Shown here: one piece after another, positions 1-11,900 of the stretch
How the letters are laid out: every line of letters begins with the position of its first letter
How positions within the stretch are numbered: position 1 is the stretch's first letter
Translations under genes and position numbers: made by a program
The notes under the pieces: generated by a model
Databases searched by the model: none
The model's input: the letters and a program-made list of their open reading frames with translations, nothing else
What the model was told of the DNA's origin: nothing
From: Odiellus spinosus
Taxonomy: Eukaryota; Arthropoda; Arachnida; Opiliones; Phalangiidae
Reading direction: 5' to 3'
Length of the DNA: 64,000 nucleotides
Assembly (NCBI GenBank): GCA_963920705.1
Contig: OY987226.1
Span: forward strand, 808,501-872,500

Positions 1-325
1 TGCTATTCTAATTATAATAATCTTAATATCAAAGCTCCTACGAGGTTTAATCAAAGAGGGAAAGTTGTACCCGTTATCATCAAGAGTAATTGTTAGTTAA
101 AGTGTTAGTTAAAATCACTAGTAAATATTTTTAGAATTAGAACTTCGTTTCTAGTTATTGTTAAATCATTTAAAATACCCTTCGCTCGTGAAAAACCAAT
201 TCAAATTTAATTGTAACGTGTGGTCTAATCTCATTTAAATTAATTAATTCTAATGGTAGGCAATTACGACAATTAACTATTTAAAAATAAGGCTGGCAAT
301 GATTTTCATCTCGATATAAAAACAA

Positions 326-452
326 AGGCTCTATCTGCTCTGAAATTCATTTAAAATCATCTTCCTTTACACACACAGCCTAGCATTGATTGGACAGTTT
401 CTTATGGTCAACGTCGTCCGCTAACTTACAAAAGAAGGCGACTTTAAAGGGG
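326..452 (+). repeat. Dispersed repeat, copy 1
   Basis: This stretch shares long blocks with 3978-4102: CTATCTGCTCTGAAA near its start, TATGGTCAACGTCGTC in the middle and a TTTAAAGGG end. A shorter third copy of the start lies at 60520-60567. It is probably a fragment of a short interspersed or nonautonomous DNA element. Its class is unknown. Confidence 0.65.
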
Positions 453-1918
453 CTTTTTATAAAATAAATAAAAATTCGTCGCTTACGTTTCTATACAAGC
501 TTCCAATTAAACCAGTCCAATCTTGGCCATTTTTATTACCAATCCTATTATCCAGCATCCGATAAATGACGTAACTATAAAAAATTAAATACATAATGAT
601 TGTAAAGGAATTAAATTCGTTGATTATGAGTTTTTCTAACTAGACTCAAATGTTGTAAAACCTTTATTCATATGGGCAAAATAGGCAACTGACTATGGGG
701 CCCTTAGAGACCTACCTAAGGGGAAAGGTTCCCCTAGCGTTGAATAGCGCCCTAGCTTAATCCTGTCCTGTTCATTGGATAGGTGTACTTAATTACATTC
801 AGGTATTACATAAACATAAACTGTTAATATAAAATATTACGTTCTATTTAGAGCTTGCACAATATGACTGAAGACATCTCGAATATGTCCTTCAACGATT
901 ACTTCCAATTCGTCAGACCAGCTAGTTTCTAATAAAAATATCACCTTCAAAATAAAAAGAATGATAATAAGAATTCAATTTCATATTTTGCTTGAAAAAT
1001 ACTCTTTTTTTAAGTCTATTATAACTTTAAAGTGTGGCTGTTATATTTTTAATTTATCACCATTCAAAATTTTACAACTTTGGGTTGAAACTTTTTTCCG
1101 ATTTCTTTAATACTGTTTTTTCGTTTTAATTTTTTCAAAATTCGTGCAAAGAAGTAATCTAAGGTCAAATTTAAGGCTCTCAAGAAATATCAATTTTGTC
1201 TAGACTAAAACGTGGGCATAGAAGTTATTTCGCTAGTATTTTAATACCGAGCGTTTAATACCCACCAATCTGTATAAAGATTGGAATATTTTAGCGCATA
1301 AAATTAACACGTTCTTCAAAAGCTAACTCATTTTTGTTTCCAGAGATTTAAAATTTCAAATATTGGTTATAAATTAAGAAAATACTAAAAATGAAACCCA
1401 TTTAAACTTAAAGACAATTTAAACTAATAGACAAATTAAATACGTTTAAATTCTTACATCAATGGTAGCGAAACTAACTTGAGGCACCCCCGGGGCGTAC
1501 CAACCACTCATTTTTTTTAAATTGGTCTAAATCATCTGAAGAAATTAGTTATAAAACTAAACTCGCGTAAATCTAACACGGCTTTACTCGAGCTTGTAAT
1601 GAAAAATGAAATTTTTAAAATGGAAAATGCGAAACATGCCAAAGAATTCTATCGGTGATGGCACTTGTAACAAACAGTGTCATTTTATACTGTCAAAACT
1701 AAAATTACTCATAAATTATTCGTTTCAATTGTTTCAACTCTAATATTTTTTCCAATAATTTTAATCAATATTGCGCGAAACTTTCCAGATGTCGCTTCAC
1801 TCAAATCAAATTATAACAATGGAAGTTTCGGAGCAGGTGACAGTTTAAACTTTAACTTAAAACTATCAGCAAAAGTCTATGACTTCATTCCGTGTAAGTA
1901 AAAAACTCCGTTAGCTTA

Positions 1919-2213
1919 ATATTATCAAGAAGGATCAGAGAAGGAGAGGAAATGTGGGGCTGCGTTGAGTTAGAGAGAGAAGAGCCAACCTCCCACTCGG
2001 GTGGAAAGGGGGGATAGGAAATTCTCGAGGTAAACTGTTGTCACGTGGTCGCTAGCTAGCGCGTCTCATAAAGGATTCCTTTTACCCACGTGACAACAAT
2101 TTACCACGAAGCATCTCTACCCCCGTTCTCCCAGAGTGGGAGTTTAGGCCGACGTAGTAGGAGCCGCGCCGTTCCCACTTTTCCTCTCCTTATCTGATCC
2201 TTCTTGATATTAT
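1919..2213. mobile_element. Palindromic MITE-like element A
   Basis: The ends are near-perfect inverted repeats: a left arm starting ATTATCAAGAAGGATCAGAG and a right arm ending CTGATCCTTCTTGATATTAT. Complementarity continues inward, with GTTGTCACGTGG on the left facing CCACGTGACAAC on the right. Nearly the whole 295 bp could therefore fold into one hairpin. There is no coding capacity, so it is a nonautonomous, foldback-type element. Confidence 0.75.
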
Positions 2214-2313
2214 CAGCAAAGGTCCTGGTAAATGGACCGACAGATTCTAATTCGAGACACTCTAGCGGCCGCAAATGGTATAAATAGTGAACGGAGGAAA
2301 CGACACTCTTTGG

Positions 2314-2601
2314 TATAGTCCTGGTCGATTTCTAAAACCGAAAGTCTAGAGATCCTCGCGAAAATTTTGGCGGGGAAAACTTTTTGTCACGTGATCGTCC
2401 GCCATCTTTTTGTAGTGTGAAAATAGCTACGGACTAACCAACGCCTCCTATACTTTATCATATAGGAAGCGTTGGACTAACAACTTGAATTTGGTTTGTG
2501 GGAAATAAAATTAGAAATAGTCTGGCAACCTGTTACTACAAAAAGATGGCGGCGCGGCTGTGAAACAAGGGCCCATTTCCGGCAAATCGACCAGGACTAT
2601 T
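2314..2601. mobile_element. Palindromic MITE-like element B
   Basis: The element is bounded by ATAGTCCTGGTCGATTT on the left and its complement AAATCGACCAGGACTAT on the right. Inside, GCCATCTTTTTGTAGT faces ACTACAAAAAGATGGC, and a small hairpin (CCAACGC to GCGTTGG) lies at about 2439-2476. It is non-coding and sits about 100 bp from element A, with different termini, so it is a separate family. Confidence 0.75.
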
Positions 2602-2925
2602 AAGCTACGGGGTGTTGTTCACTTTTATGGTATAATGTTATGGACTTTTGTTATAAATAATTTTTAAAAAGTCAGGTACTTTACGGCGTTTATTTAAAAT
2701 CTTTATTTTTTGGTACCTTTCGTACCTTGGTGAAAACGGGCCTTTAGCGGGAAACCGGGTTCGTAACCGTGACAACCAAATGCTTTGTTTTTTAACCATT
2801 CCTGTCAACAACATCAATAGCCAATAAGAAATTTATACGCGTTTATGGTGGTAAATTAACGGAATATCACGAAGATCAACCGGAATAGGTTTCAATTTTC
2901 AATAATTCCTTTGTTATTTCAAAAA

Positions 2926-3161
2926 TTAAAGGGAAACATGGAGCTAAAAATGGAACATCACAATTTTTAGACCCTTTTTTGTTGTTTAAATTAATTTCTG
3001 AAGTTTGGTATATATAAGTTCGGACCAATCATATTTATTTCAGCCCTAAAAGGAGCTTGTAATGTCCAAACATTAAAAGAATACGCTAACGTTTGATACC
3101 CAAGATCTTGGGCATGAAAATAAATTCAAAATCCATTTTTAGCTTCAAGTTTCCCTTTAAA
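2926..3161. mobile_element. Palindromic MITE-like element C
   Basis: The left terminus reads TTAAAGGGAAACATGGAGC and continues with TAAAAATGGA. The right terminus is nearly its complement (TCCATTTTTAGCTTCAAG, then TTTCCCTTTAA). TTAA at both edges would suit a TTAA-type target duplication, but this is not proven. No open frame is present. Confidence 0.65.
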
Positions 3162-3246
3162 TTGCAAATAATAATAATTTCCCCGTTGAAATTGGATTGT
3201 CTCTAATTAATTGACGATAAGACGATAATTTAAATTTTGACTTCGT

Positions 3247-3430
3247 CCCAACCTTAAAAAAAAGGCAACATCTTCAGTAGAAACGGGTTCTATTTAACGG
3301 TTCTTTTGTTAGTTCCAAGACTGGCAAAAGTATAGAAAATCCTATACTTTGTACCAACCTTGAAAAAAGGAAACATCCGAGATTCAAACGAGTACTTTTT
3401 AACGCCTCTTTTATCCCTTTCCAAGATTAT
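3247..3430 (+). repeat. Diverged tandem duplication
   Basis: Two adjacent units of about 100 bp each begin CCAACCTT followed by an A-run and a GGCAACATC or GGAAACATC block. They continue through related ACGAGTACTTTTTAACG or ACGGGTTCTATTTAACG blocks to CCAAGA. This looks like an old local duplication of non-coding sequence. Confidence 0.5.
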
Positions 3431-3977
3431 TTTATAATAAGGCCTATTCAATGTTTTTATCTATTTTTGGGGGACAAAGCCTATGGGATTTCAATCTTTA
3501 CGTCGGAATTAAAAACGTGTGAATGTCGCTTTAAAAATGAATTGAAACTATCATATGGAGAGAGGGAACGGAAGAAAAATAGAATTTTACGGGAAGAGTA
3601 GAGGTTTTTCGCTCGGGAAGAGGATGCGTCCTCCTGATGAGGGTGATGCGGGATTAGATTCTCTCTCTCTCTCTAGCGGGCGCCTCTCTCAAGATGGGGA
3701 TGGACAAATGGGGGACACCCATAAATATCTTTAGGTAACGTGTTATTTAATCTTTTCGAAGAATTGAAATATCTTTGGGAAAACGGATTACTTTACCTCA
3801 TTCATTTAAATCATTTAAAATGATAGTTTTAATCGAGTTTAATCAGCTTTACCCGAGGTTTATTGAACTGTGAAGGCTAATTACGCCTCGTCTGAAGAGG
3901 GTATAACGTACAATTAAAAATTGTTTAGTTATGGTCTATTGGTAATAAAAAAAGAAGCCTGGGAAAAGGTACGATTA

Positions 3978-4102
3978 AAGGCCCTATCTGCTCTGAAACT
4001 TGCTCCTTTAAAATTATCTCCCCTTATACGTACAGTCTAGCTTTGACTGTTGTTATGGTCAACGTCGTCTGCTAAGCTAGTAAAGATGGCGAGTTTAAAG
4101 GG
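3978..4102 (+). repeat. Dispersed repeat, copy 2
   Basis: This is the second copy of the repeat at 326-452, in the same orientation. It keeps the CTATCTGCTCTGAAA start, the GGTCAACGTCGTC core and the TTTAAAGGG end. The two copies differ by scattered substitutions and small indels. Confidence 0.65.
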
Positions 4103-5904
4103 CATTTGAACCACGCATATAGTCCCTTTAAAAAGGTAAAAGATTTTGTACAGTTTAAGTTTTGGAAATTCAATAATTTATTTCTGCAAATCTACTGTTC
4201 ATTGTTTATTATTGCAGTAAATCTTTATACTGGTTTATCTAGGGTTAAATTTATTCGTTAATTTATACTTGACCCCCCATTTCTCTCTCTCTCTCTCTCG
4301 TTCCAGATTTTCCCCTTGCATTTTCTTCGCCTAAACGTTGGATTTCGCATCCCAAAAGTTGTAACCGCTTGGAGTAGTCGCGTCATAAGCGTGGTTCGAA
4401 GAACTGGATATATATATTTTTTAAATATACTATAATTATTCTAGTTAATACCTTTTCACTATTAAACCGTTTTAAAGTTATATAAGGCAAAAGGCCTAAA
4501 TTCGCGCGTTCTCCGATTAACTGGGATGGTGGCCAACATCATCGGAAATCGAACGGTTTTCATGTTCGAGTAGTTCGCTTCCCCTATAGTTGCGTACGTC
4601 TATGGTGCCCCCGATTTAGTCTTCGTGTTGCTTGAAACGAGCTCGGAGCTTCAATAATTTAATAATTATCTTTTGCGTAATTGTGATAATCAGGGAGTGT
4701 AAGAGCCATTCGTATTAAAAAAAAAAAATGACACGTTTTGGGTAAGAATATAATTTTTAGATATCAGATATTTATTGATACTTAATTGGCATAATTGTTA
4801 CACGAGTAATTAGAATTACTACAAGTTCGTATCTTTTAAATGATCGGTAAATATTACAGTAAAGGTTAACATTAACACTAATATAACTGGCATCTAAGTT
4901 AAAAAATAATTTTCGCTTTATGAAATGTATATTAATTAACATAAGGTTAAGATGTGAATAATTAGGCCCATCTAATCTTAATTTGGATACGTTTAACCAC
5001 GAAAAAACGTAATTATATTTAAGATTTGTTTGCCACGACTCTATTTCACGTAATTGTATTATGTAAAACTTCTTTAAAGATCAAGGATAGCTTATAATAA
5101 TATTTATTTTGCACAATAATGCGCGTAACCACAGAGCTGAGGCAAAAGCTACTCTGGATGGTTGCCAGGACTAAAACCCAACAAGTAGAAGTACTTAAAA
5201 ATAGAAAACAATTATAAATTAAGAAATTAAAATTACTAAAACAAGGGTAATTATAGTCTATTAAAGATTTTTTAAGAAATTTTACTTTAAAAAAAATGTC
5301 AAAACATTATACCGCAATTTAATCATATTGAGACTGATTGGTACAACCGAAAAATCTCAATTAATTATCATAATAACTTTTATTATAATATAATTTTAAT
5401 AATATTCTGGTCTGTTCCTCGTTAACCCAATGAAAACCGAAATGACAATTTATCACAAAAACGCGTGAGCCGAGACAGTTATCTTTTGCATAAAGAATTT
5501 TCTTTGATAAGAGAGCGTGGGCAGACAACTCCAAATTTGAAACATGCCTCCCGCCCTCGTATAAAGACTAATAACTTAATAACCACACTTCCCTTTTCTG
5601 GCGAAACTGCGTTTTTTTTTTTTTTTTTTTATCATCTGTTAGAATTATCCCTCTAGAAAAAACGATGGCGTTTCGTTTTAAAAATTAAAATCTGGCGTCT
5701 TTTGTAAAATTTTCGTTTCCCGCGAGTCCCACTACTCGCGAATCTGAGTGTCGGCTACTGGGTTATGATTCAAACCAGGAGGCTGAACATAATCATGAAA
5801 TTTGGTGGGTGTAAGCGACGCTCCGACTGTAAACGCTTTTTTAGTTATTTATCCCTTATCGGTTATTTTGGCTACGGCGAGATTGTACCGGGAATTATTG
5901 AAAA

Positions 5905-8900
5905 ATGCGCGCCTCAAGTTTCCAAGGACCGCAGATACCTCAAACAACGGTCGTGAAAAATCAAGTTTATTTACAACGTCGCGGAAATTCTTCCTCATCG
6001 GCGACGACCCAATCTCGAACTATTGGATCAGCTGAAAAACGTCGAAACCCGCGCCCATTATCGTTTACGAGTCCCTCTACGCATTTGCCCAACTCCAGTC
6101 GATCACCGTTCAACGATACGAAGCCCACTTCGAAATCGGTGTGCGCGTCACCCACCGGAAACGTACCGGTTAATAAATTGACCAGCGCGAACGGAGGGTC
6201 ATCTTCTTTCGTGGCGGCTAAAAGTCCTCTTGATAAAAACTCCCTACCGGCGTTTTACAGCGAACAGCCTCTCATCGCGAGATCCATTTCCCAAGAGGAT
6301 CAAAAAAGGTAGGCTTAATCGCTATAAATAACATACATAACACTGTAAAGAACCTTAAAATACCGCTTGTATAACATCCAACAAAATCCCATTGGCAGAA
6401 ACCCATTAGACCCGAAGTAAAAACAAGTTCTATCCCCATAAACAAATAAAATACATTTGACCATCAGTTTATAACTTAGAAGAGAAGTTATAAACTTATG
6501 ATTCGAGCGATGAGCGAAGGGTAGAAAAAAAAAAAAAGCATGGCGATTCTGATAAAGGGATTAAAAATATTTATTTATAAAGAAGCGAGCTCATTTTTTA
6601 GGTGAAAGTAAAGTCTCACTAGTTAAAAGGAAGCTAACCTACTTCTCTATTTACTTCTGGTACGATGGCGTCCCTTGAACCTAAGAAAAGCAAATTCGCG
6701 CCTTAAAGTTTTGAATTTCGTTTTTGTCGGGAAATAGCAGATGACTACACGAAATCGCGCCTTCCCTCCCCCTTCGAAGATTCGCGCCAGATTTCATGTA
6801 TTCATCCGAGGTTTCCTGTCAAGGGTGTAAATATAGGAAGGAGTTGCCCCCTTTAATTAAATCTTAGGGCTATATACTCGTATCTCTACGCTCCAGTTAT
6901 GATTGTAATTAGCTAATTGGAAATGCTCGTGTAGCATTTTTTGGGAGCAACATGTTTTTGGCTTCTGGAATGGAGAGTTTCCACTCCTCTCTCTACGCTA
7001 ACTCTTTGTGATGATTTTGTAATTATCTTTGAGTGTCTACTCCCTTAAAATTGAGCACCCCGCGAAAAGACAAAATAACCCTTCCATCCAATGAGCCTTG
7101 ACATTTTATTGTCGTTTATTTTAAGGATTTATTTTATCAATACTGTTTCCGTTATTCCGATAAATTTAAAATATATTAATTAACGAGATTTAATAATAAT
7201 ATACGTTTTGGATAAAAGGATATTTCCTACGCTGTGCAGCCGTTACTCTTAAGCAGACGACAATAATTCAAATTCAACTGCCCTTTGCGTTGCTTTGTTT
7301 GGAAAAATATTTGCTTTGTAACTTAAGGGTGAGGTCGCGCTTTTATGCATTAATTAAATATCAAATTATAGTTTTATGAAATAATCATTTTATGTTGGTT
7401 AAACATGATTTCGATTGACGAAGAACCGTCTGAGAAAAAGTAAAACAATTATTTTTACTAAGGTTCAATTTTATATGTAAATATTTCCCTTCCCTCTTTT
7501 AATTCAATGAGTTTGATCTTTTTGTTTGGTAAGAAAGAGTGTAAGATCTTTAGGCTTTCGTTCTCGCTATATTCACACATTGCACCCAGTGACGCTCGAC
7601 TTTCTTGAAAAGTATTTTGATTAGTCATGAAAGAAATGGGTTCAAACAGCTGGGGCGGGTACAGAGAGAATGAAAACCTCCTGTTGCAATGTACATTAAA
7701 CCTGACAGTAGTTAAGTCTTTCACTTGACTGTTACTGTTGTGGTGGCCACTGACTATTGGTCCAAGATTAGTAAAGAGACAGACTTTACTGTCTAGCTGG
7801 CGTCTCTATTCAGTCAAAATTAAAATGGTAGCGCTCTGGAAATCAAGTCTAGATTCCAAACAGCCGCCTAGGTTGTCAGAGTCTGCTTAACCTGTCTCTT
7901 TAGTCTTTACTAGTCTTGTATTGATCATTGAACCAATTCAGCTGCCAGGTAAATGCTATAGAGCCAATGTTAAATTATGCCCCCAATTAGGCTTAAAGAA
8001 GTCAGTGGGGTTTAGAAAGTTCCACCTCTTTCTGCCAGCTTCCCTTTCATTGCAGGGTTGCCAGCACTTAGATTCCTCAAGAATTTAAATTATTTTCATT
8101 ATTTAACCCAGTATGTCCAATTTGTTTTTTCTTAACTCAGATATTTTTGTCAATTTTAAACCAGTTTTAAACCGTGCGATAAAATTACCCAGTAAATTTG
8201 AGATATTCTGGTCTATTCTAATTTTTGAACTCCACACCTAGCTTATTAGACAGTATGACAGAGATATGTTTAGTCATGTTCAAAAATTAAAATAGACCAA
8301 AATAGTTCAAATTTGTGGGGAATGTTAATGCACGACGAGACAGACGAGATCTTATACTACAATTTAAACCTAATCTTGATAAAAATTAATCAAAATTAAG
8401 TCGATTTAAAACTGATATAAAATTGACTAAAATATCTTAATTAAAAATACACCCGATAAACTAAGTTAAATAATGAAAATGGTCTAAATTCTTGAGGAAT
8501 CTAAGCGCACTACGAGACAGAGGAGATATTAAACTTCAATTTAAACCTAATTATCATTAAATTTAATCAAAATTAAACGCTTTTATAGTTAATGAAAAAA
8601 TGATATTAGACAGTATGAAGAAGATATATTTTTCATTAACTATAAACGCGTTTAATTTTGATTAAATTTAATCATGATTAGGTTTAAATTGTAGTTTACA
8701 TTCTCTATCTCGTCATGTGATTAGATTCCTCGAGAATTTATTTTGAATATTTAACTTAGTTTATCCAGTGCATTCTTAATTCAGATATTGTTGTCAATTT
8801 TAAATCAGTTTTAAATCGACTTAATTTTGATTAATTTTTATAATGATTAGGTTTAAATTGTTGTATAAGATCTCGTCTGTCTCATCGTGCGCTAACATTC

Positions 8901-11900
8901 CCCGTAAATCTGACCTATTTTGGTCTTTTGTAATTTATGAACGCGTCTAAAAACAACTCTGTCATACTGTCTCATAAGTTTGGAATCATTTTCTAAAATT
9001 AAAATAAACCAAAATAGGTCAAATTTAAAGGGAATGTTAATGCATGACGAGACAGACGAGATCTTAATCTACAATTTAAACCTAATCATAGTAAAAATTA
9101 ATCAAAATTAAATCGCTTTAAATCTAATTTAAAATTGACGAAAATATCAGAATTAAGAAAGAATGTATTGGGATAAACTAAGTTAAATAATCAAAATGGG
9201 CAAAATTCTTGAGGAATCTAATCACGTGACGAGACAGAGGAGAACTTAAACTACAATCTATAACTAATTAAATTTAATTTGAAGACTTACTCTTCATACA
9301 TGGGCTATCCTAAAAAAGTTACTATTTTAAATGGAACCACTATGATTTGTTTGCCCCATGGTTCTGGAAATTTAAAAATATTTAGTTTTCATTGAAAAGC
9401 AATCCCTCTATTTGGTTCATACTTTTACAAAAGACTGAATTTAAATTTTTCTAGCTCGCTGGAAAATCTTATATCCGTGATATCAAGTGTTTTAAAAAAT
9501 TCAAATGAAATCGAAGCTCATTGTCCCGTAACTCAGCCTTGTAAGATATCATTTTTTATGATAAAATCTAATTTAGTACAAATTTATCCCTAAACCTTTC
9601 TCACTTTCTTCAACGTTGCAGCTTTACAACCTATAGATCCGCTTAAAAGCTATCGCAACATAAACCATGTCAAAGAGTTGAACGATAAACTCGCGCAGCT
9701 TGAAAGCGAGAATTTCAAATTGAAGCTTAAACTATTCTACTTAGAAGAGGAACGGAACAAAGGAGGATACAGCGTTGAGAGTAATCAGGTAAATACTAAT
9801 TGAGATTTAAGTAGGGATATTCGAATAGTTTAAAAACGAATTCTGCCGTTAAGCCTTGGCTAAAAATTAAATTTTATTTCAGAATATTAATCTTCAAGTT
9901 GAACTTCAGGAGGTTAAATCTGACCTCGCTAAACGAAATGAACTGCTAAAGGAAACATTGTGAGTATTTAATGTTTTAACATTTTATATTAGACTGTCGA
10001 TATCAGGATATGAAAATCTGCGGATCAATTGTACCATTTTCTGAAATTCCGACTTAGGTTGCACTTAAATAATTTTGATAAAGACTTTGACAAAAGAACT
10101 CAGTCTCCCGGTACTGGAAAATCATCGGAGACATGTCTCAGAGATAAGGTATAATATAAAGAAATATTAATAAATAAATACGATATTAAAATGAGTTTTA
10201 TTAGACAACTTCGGAAGACGAGTCTCTCGTCAGCCAGGGAAATTGCGCTACAATTGCGGAAGATTCAATCGCTACGAGCAACATTGAGTGCCAATTTCGT
10301 GACAGAGACTGGCTTAAAACTTCTTTGAACCGGCTAATGAACGAAGCCTTATCAATCGCTCCCAACCTGACGAATTTGATTGAAAACACAAAAAAGACGT
10401 TCAATTTGGCTCTCGCTAATGTGGTAAGTAAATATTACCTTTTAAAACATCCTGACTACGTTAGATCTATATTTCTAAAAACATTCCTATAATTTCCTAT
10501 AATTCAATGAATAATTTTTATATATTTTGTTTTTCTCCAACAGAAATCTGTAGAGTCTGAAGATCAATTTAACATTGACATGGATATTGATATTAAGAAC
10601 AAAAGGATAGAAGCGCTTGAATCTGAGCTTAAGAAGTATCAAGAACTGGATTGTTCCATTCCTACGAGAGACACGCCCATTTCCCACGAGGTTGAGCAAG
10701 AACTACGCTCACTTCATCAGGCAGTCATAGAGAAGGACCGTCTTTATCAGGTACGTTCCCTAAAATAAGCTTCCAAGTTAGCTTCCTTATTTCAAATCAG
10801 TCTTCAAATCAGTCTTAAAAACCCCAAATTCAGATCAATGACTCGCCACTTTTCACAGGTGGGTGCATTTGTAAGGTACTAACCAACATGAAATTTGGTT
10901 TTATTTAAAAGTTATCTTAAATGACACTATAACACTGCTACAAGCGAGCCATTCTCGTGATAGGTCCACCATTATCAAGTTAGAAAATCAAAAAGCTAGT
11001 TTTGATCCTCCCTCGCCCGCAGAAAAATAAGAGAGCGAATCGTGGGAAATATTTGTGGAATGCTCGTTCTAAACCAAGGCTTAGCAGTTTTTAGTAAGTG
11101 AGAATGATATTGTGAGAACAATAATGAATAAACTGTAAACGAAAACTTATTCTCATAAATTAGACTCGTAATTATGTGAAAAATAACAAAGATAGTTCGA
11201 GAATATGTAAAAATCAGGGAAATTCGTTTTCCAAATCTTGCGCTAACTCTGAATTTGTTCTTGTTCATAATTATCCTGCGGGGCTAATATGATAATAACG
11301 GTTTTACAGGAAGCTATAAAAGAAAAGTGTTCGATTCTGAAAGAATCAGAGGAAAGATGCAAAAGCATCATAGCTGTAGCCCAAGAACGCAGCGAAGAAG
11401 CCCAAAGACTAAACTCGCAGTTACAAGAAATGAGAAACGAGTACGAATCTGCCAAAAAACTGGTTGAAGAAAGTCAAAATTCCTTGGCCGTACTCGAAAA
11501 ACAAAATGACGAAATGAAAAAGGCTATGGAGAACGAAGTGAAAGAGAAAAATCGTATACTCTCCGAAGCCGAAGTATTGGATCAAATGCAAAACGAACAA
11601 AGCCAAGAATTGGCCAAACTTAAAACCCGACTAAGCAACTTACAAGAATTGCATCAAAGAACCCTGGATGAAGCCCACGATAAAGAATGTAATCTCAAGG
11701 AAACCCGACAAAAGTTGATAGATGCTCAGAATCAACTCGAAATGATAAGAAATCAATCCAAGGTGGCTCAGAAGGAAATGAACTCGATAATTTGGGATGC
11801 CTCTTCAATTCACGTGAGTTTTTCTGCCTTTGAATATATTAGGGGTATAGGGCGACACTGTATAATAGGTTAAAGTTAAACTAATTTGAAATGGCCAGGG

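Larger units (their letters stand above)
1..5904. other. Intergenic region upstream of the centrosomin-like gene
   Basis: I see no convincing coding exon here. Open frames are short, AT-rich and without recognisable domains. The region holds three palindromic MITE-like elements (about 1919-2213, 2314-2601 and 2926-3161), two copies of a dispersed repeat (326-452 and 3978-4102), a diverged tandem duplication (about 3247-3430), and TC-rich microsatellites near 3661-3675 and 4283-4301. The promoter of the downstream gene is probably in the last few hundred bases, but I could not pick out a TATA box or initiator. Confidence 0.7.

Noticed and set aside
1677-1901. 74-codon plus-strand frame with a hydrophobic start
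   Set aside because: It begins with a non-ATG codon, shows no similarity I recognise, and is flanked by a MITE rather than splice sites or a promoter.
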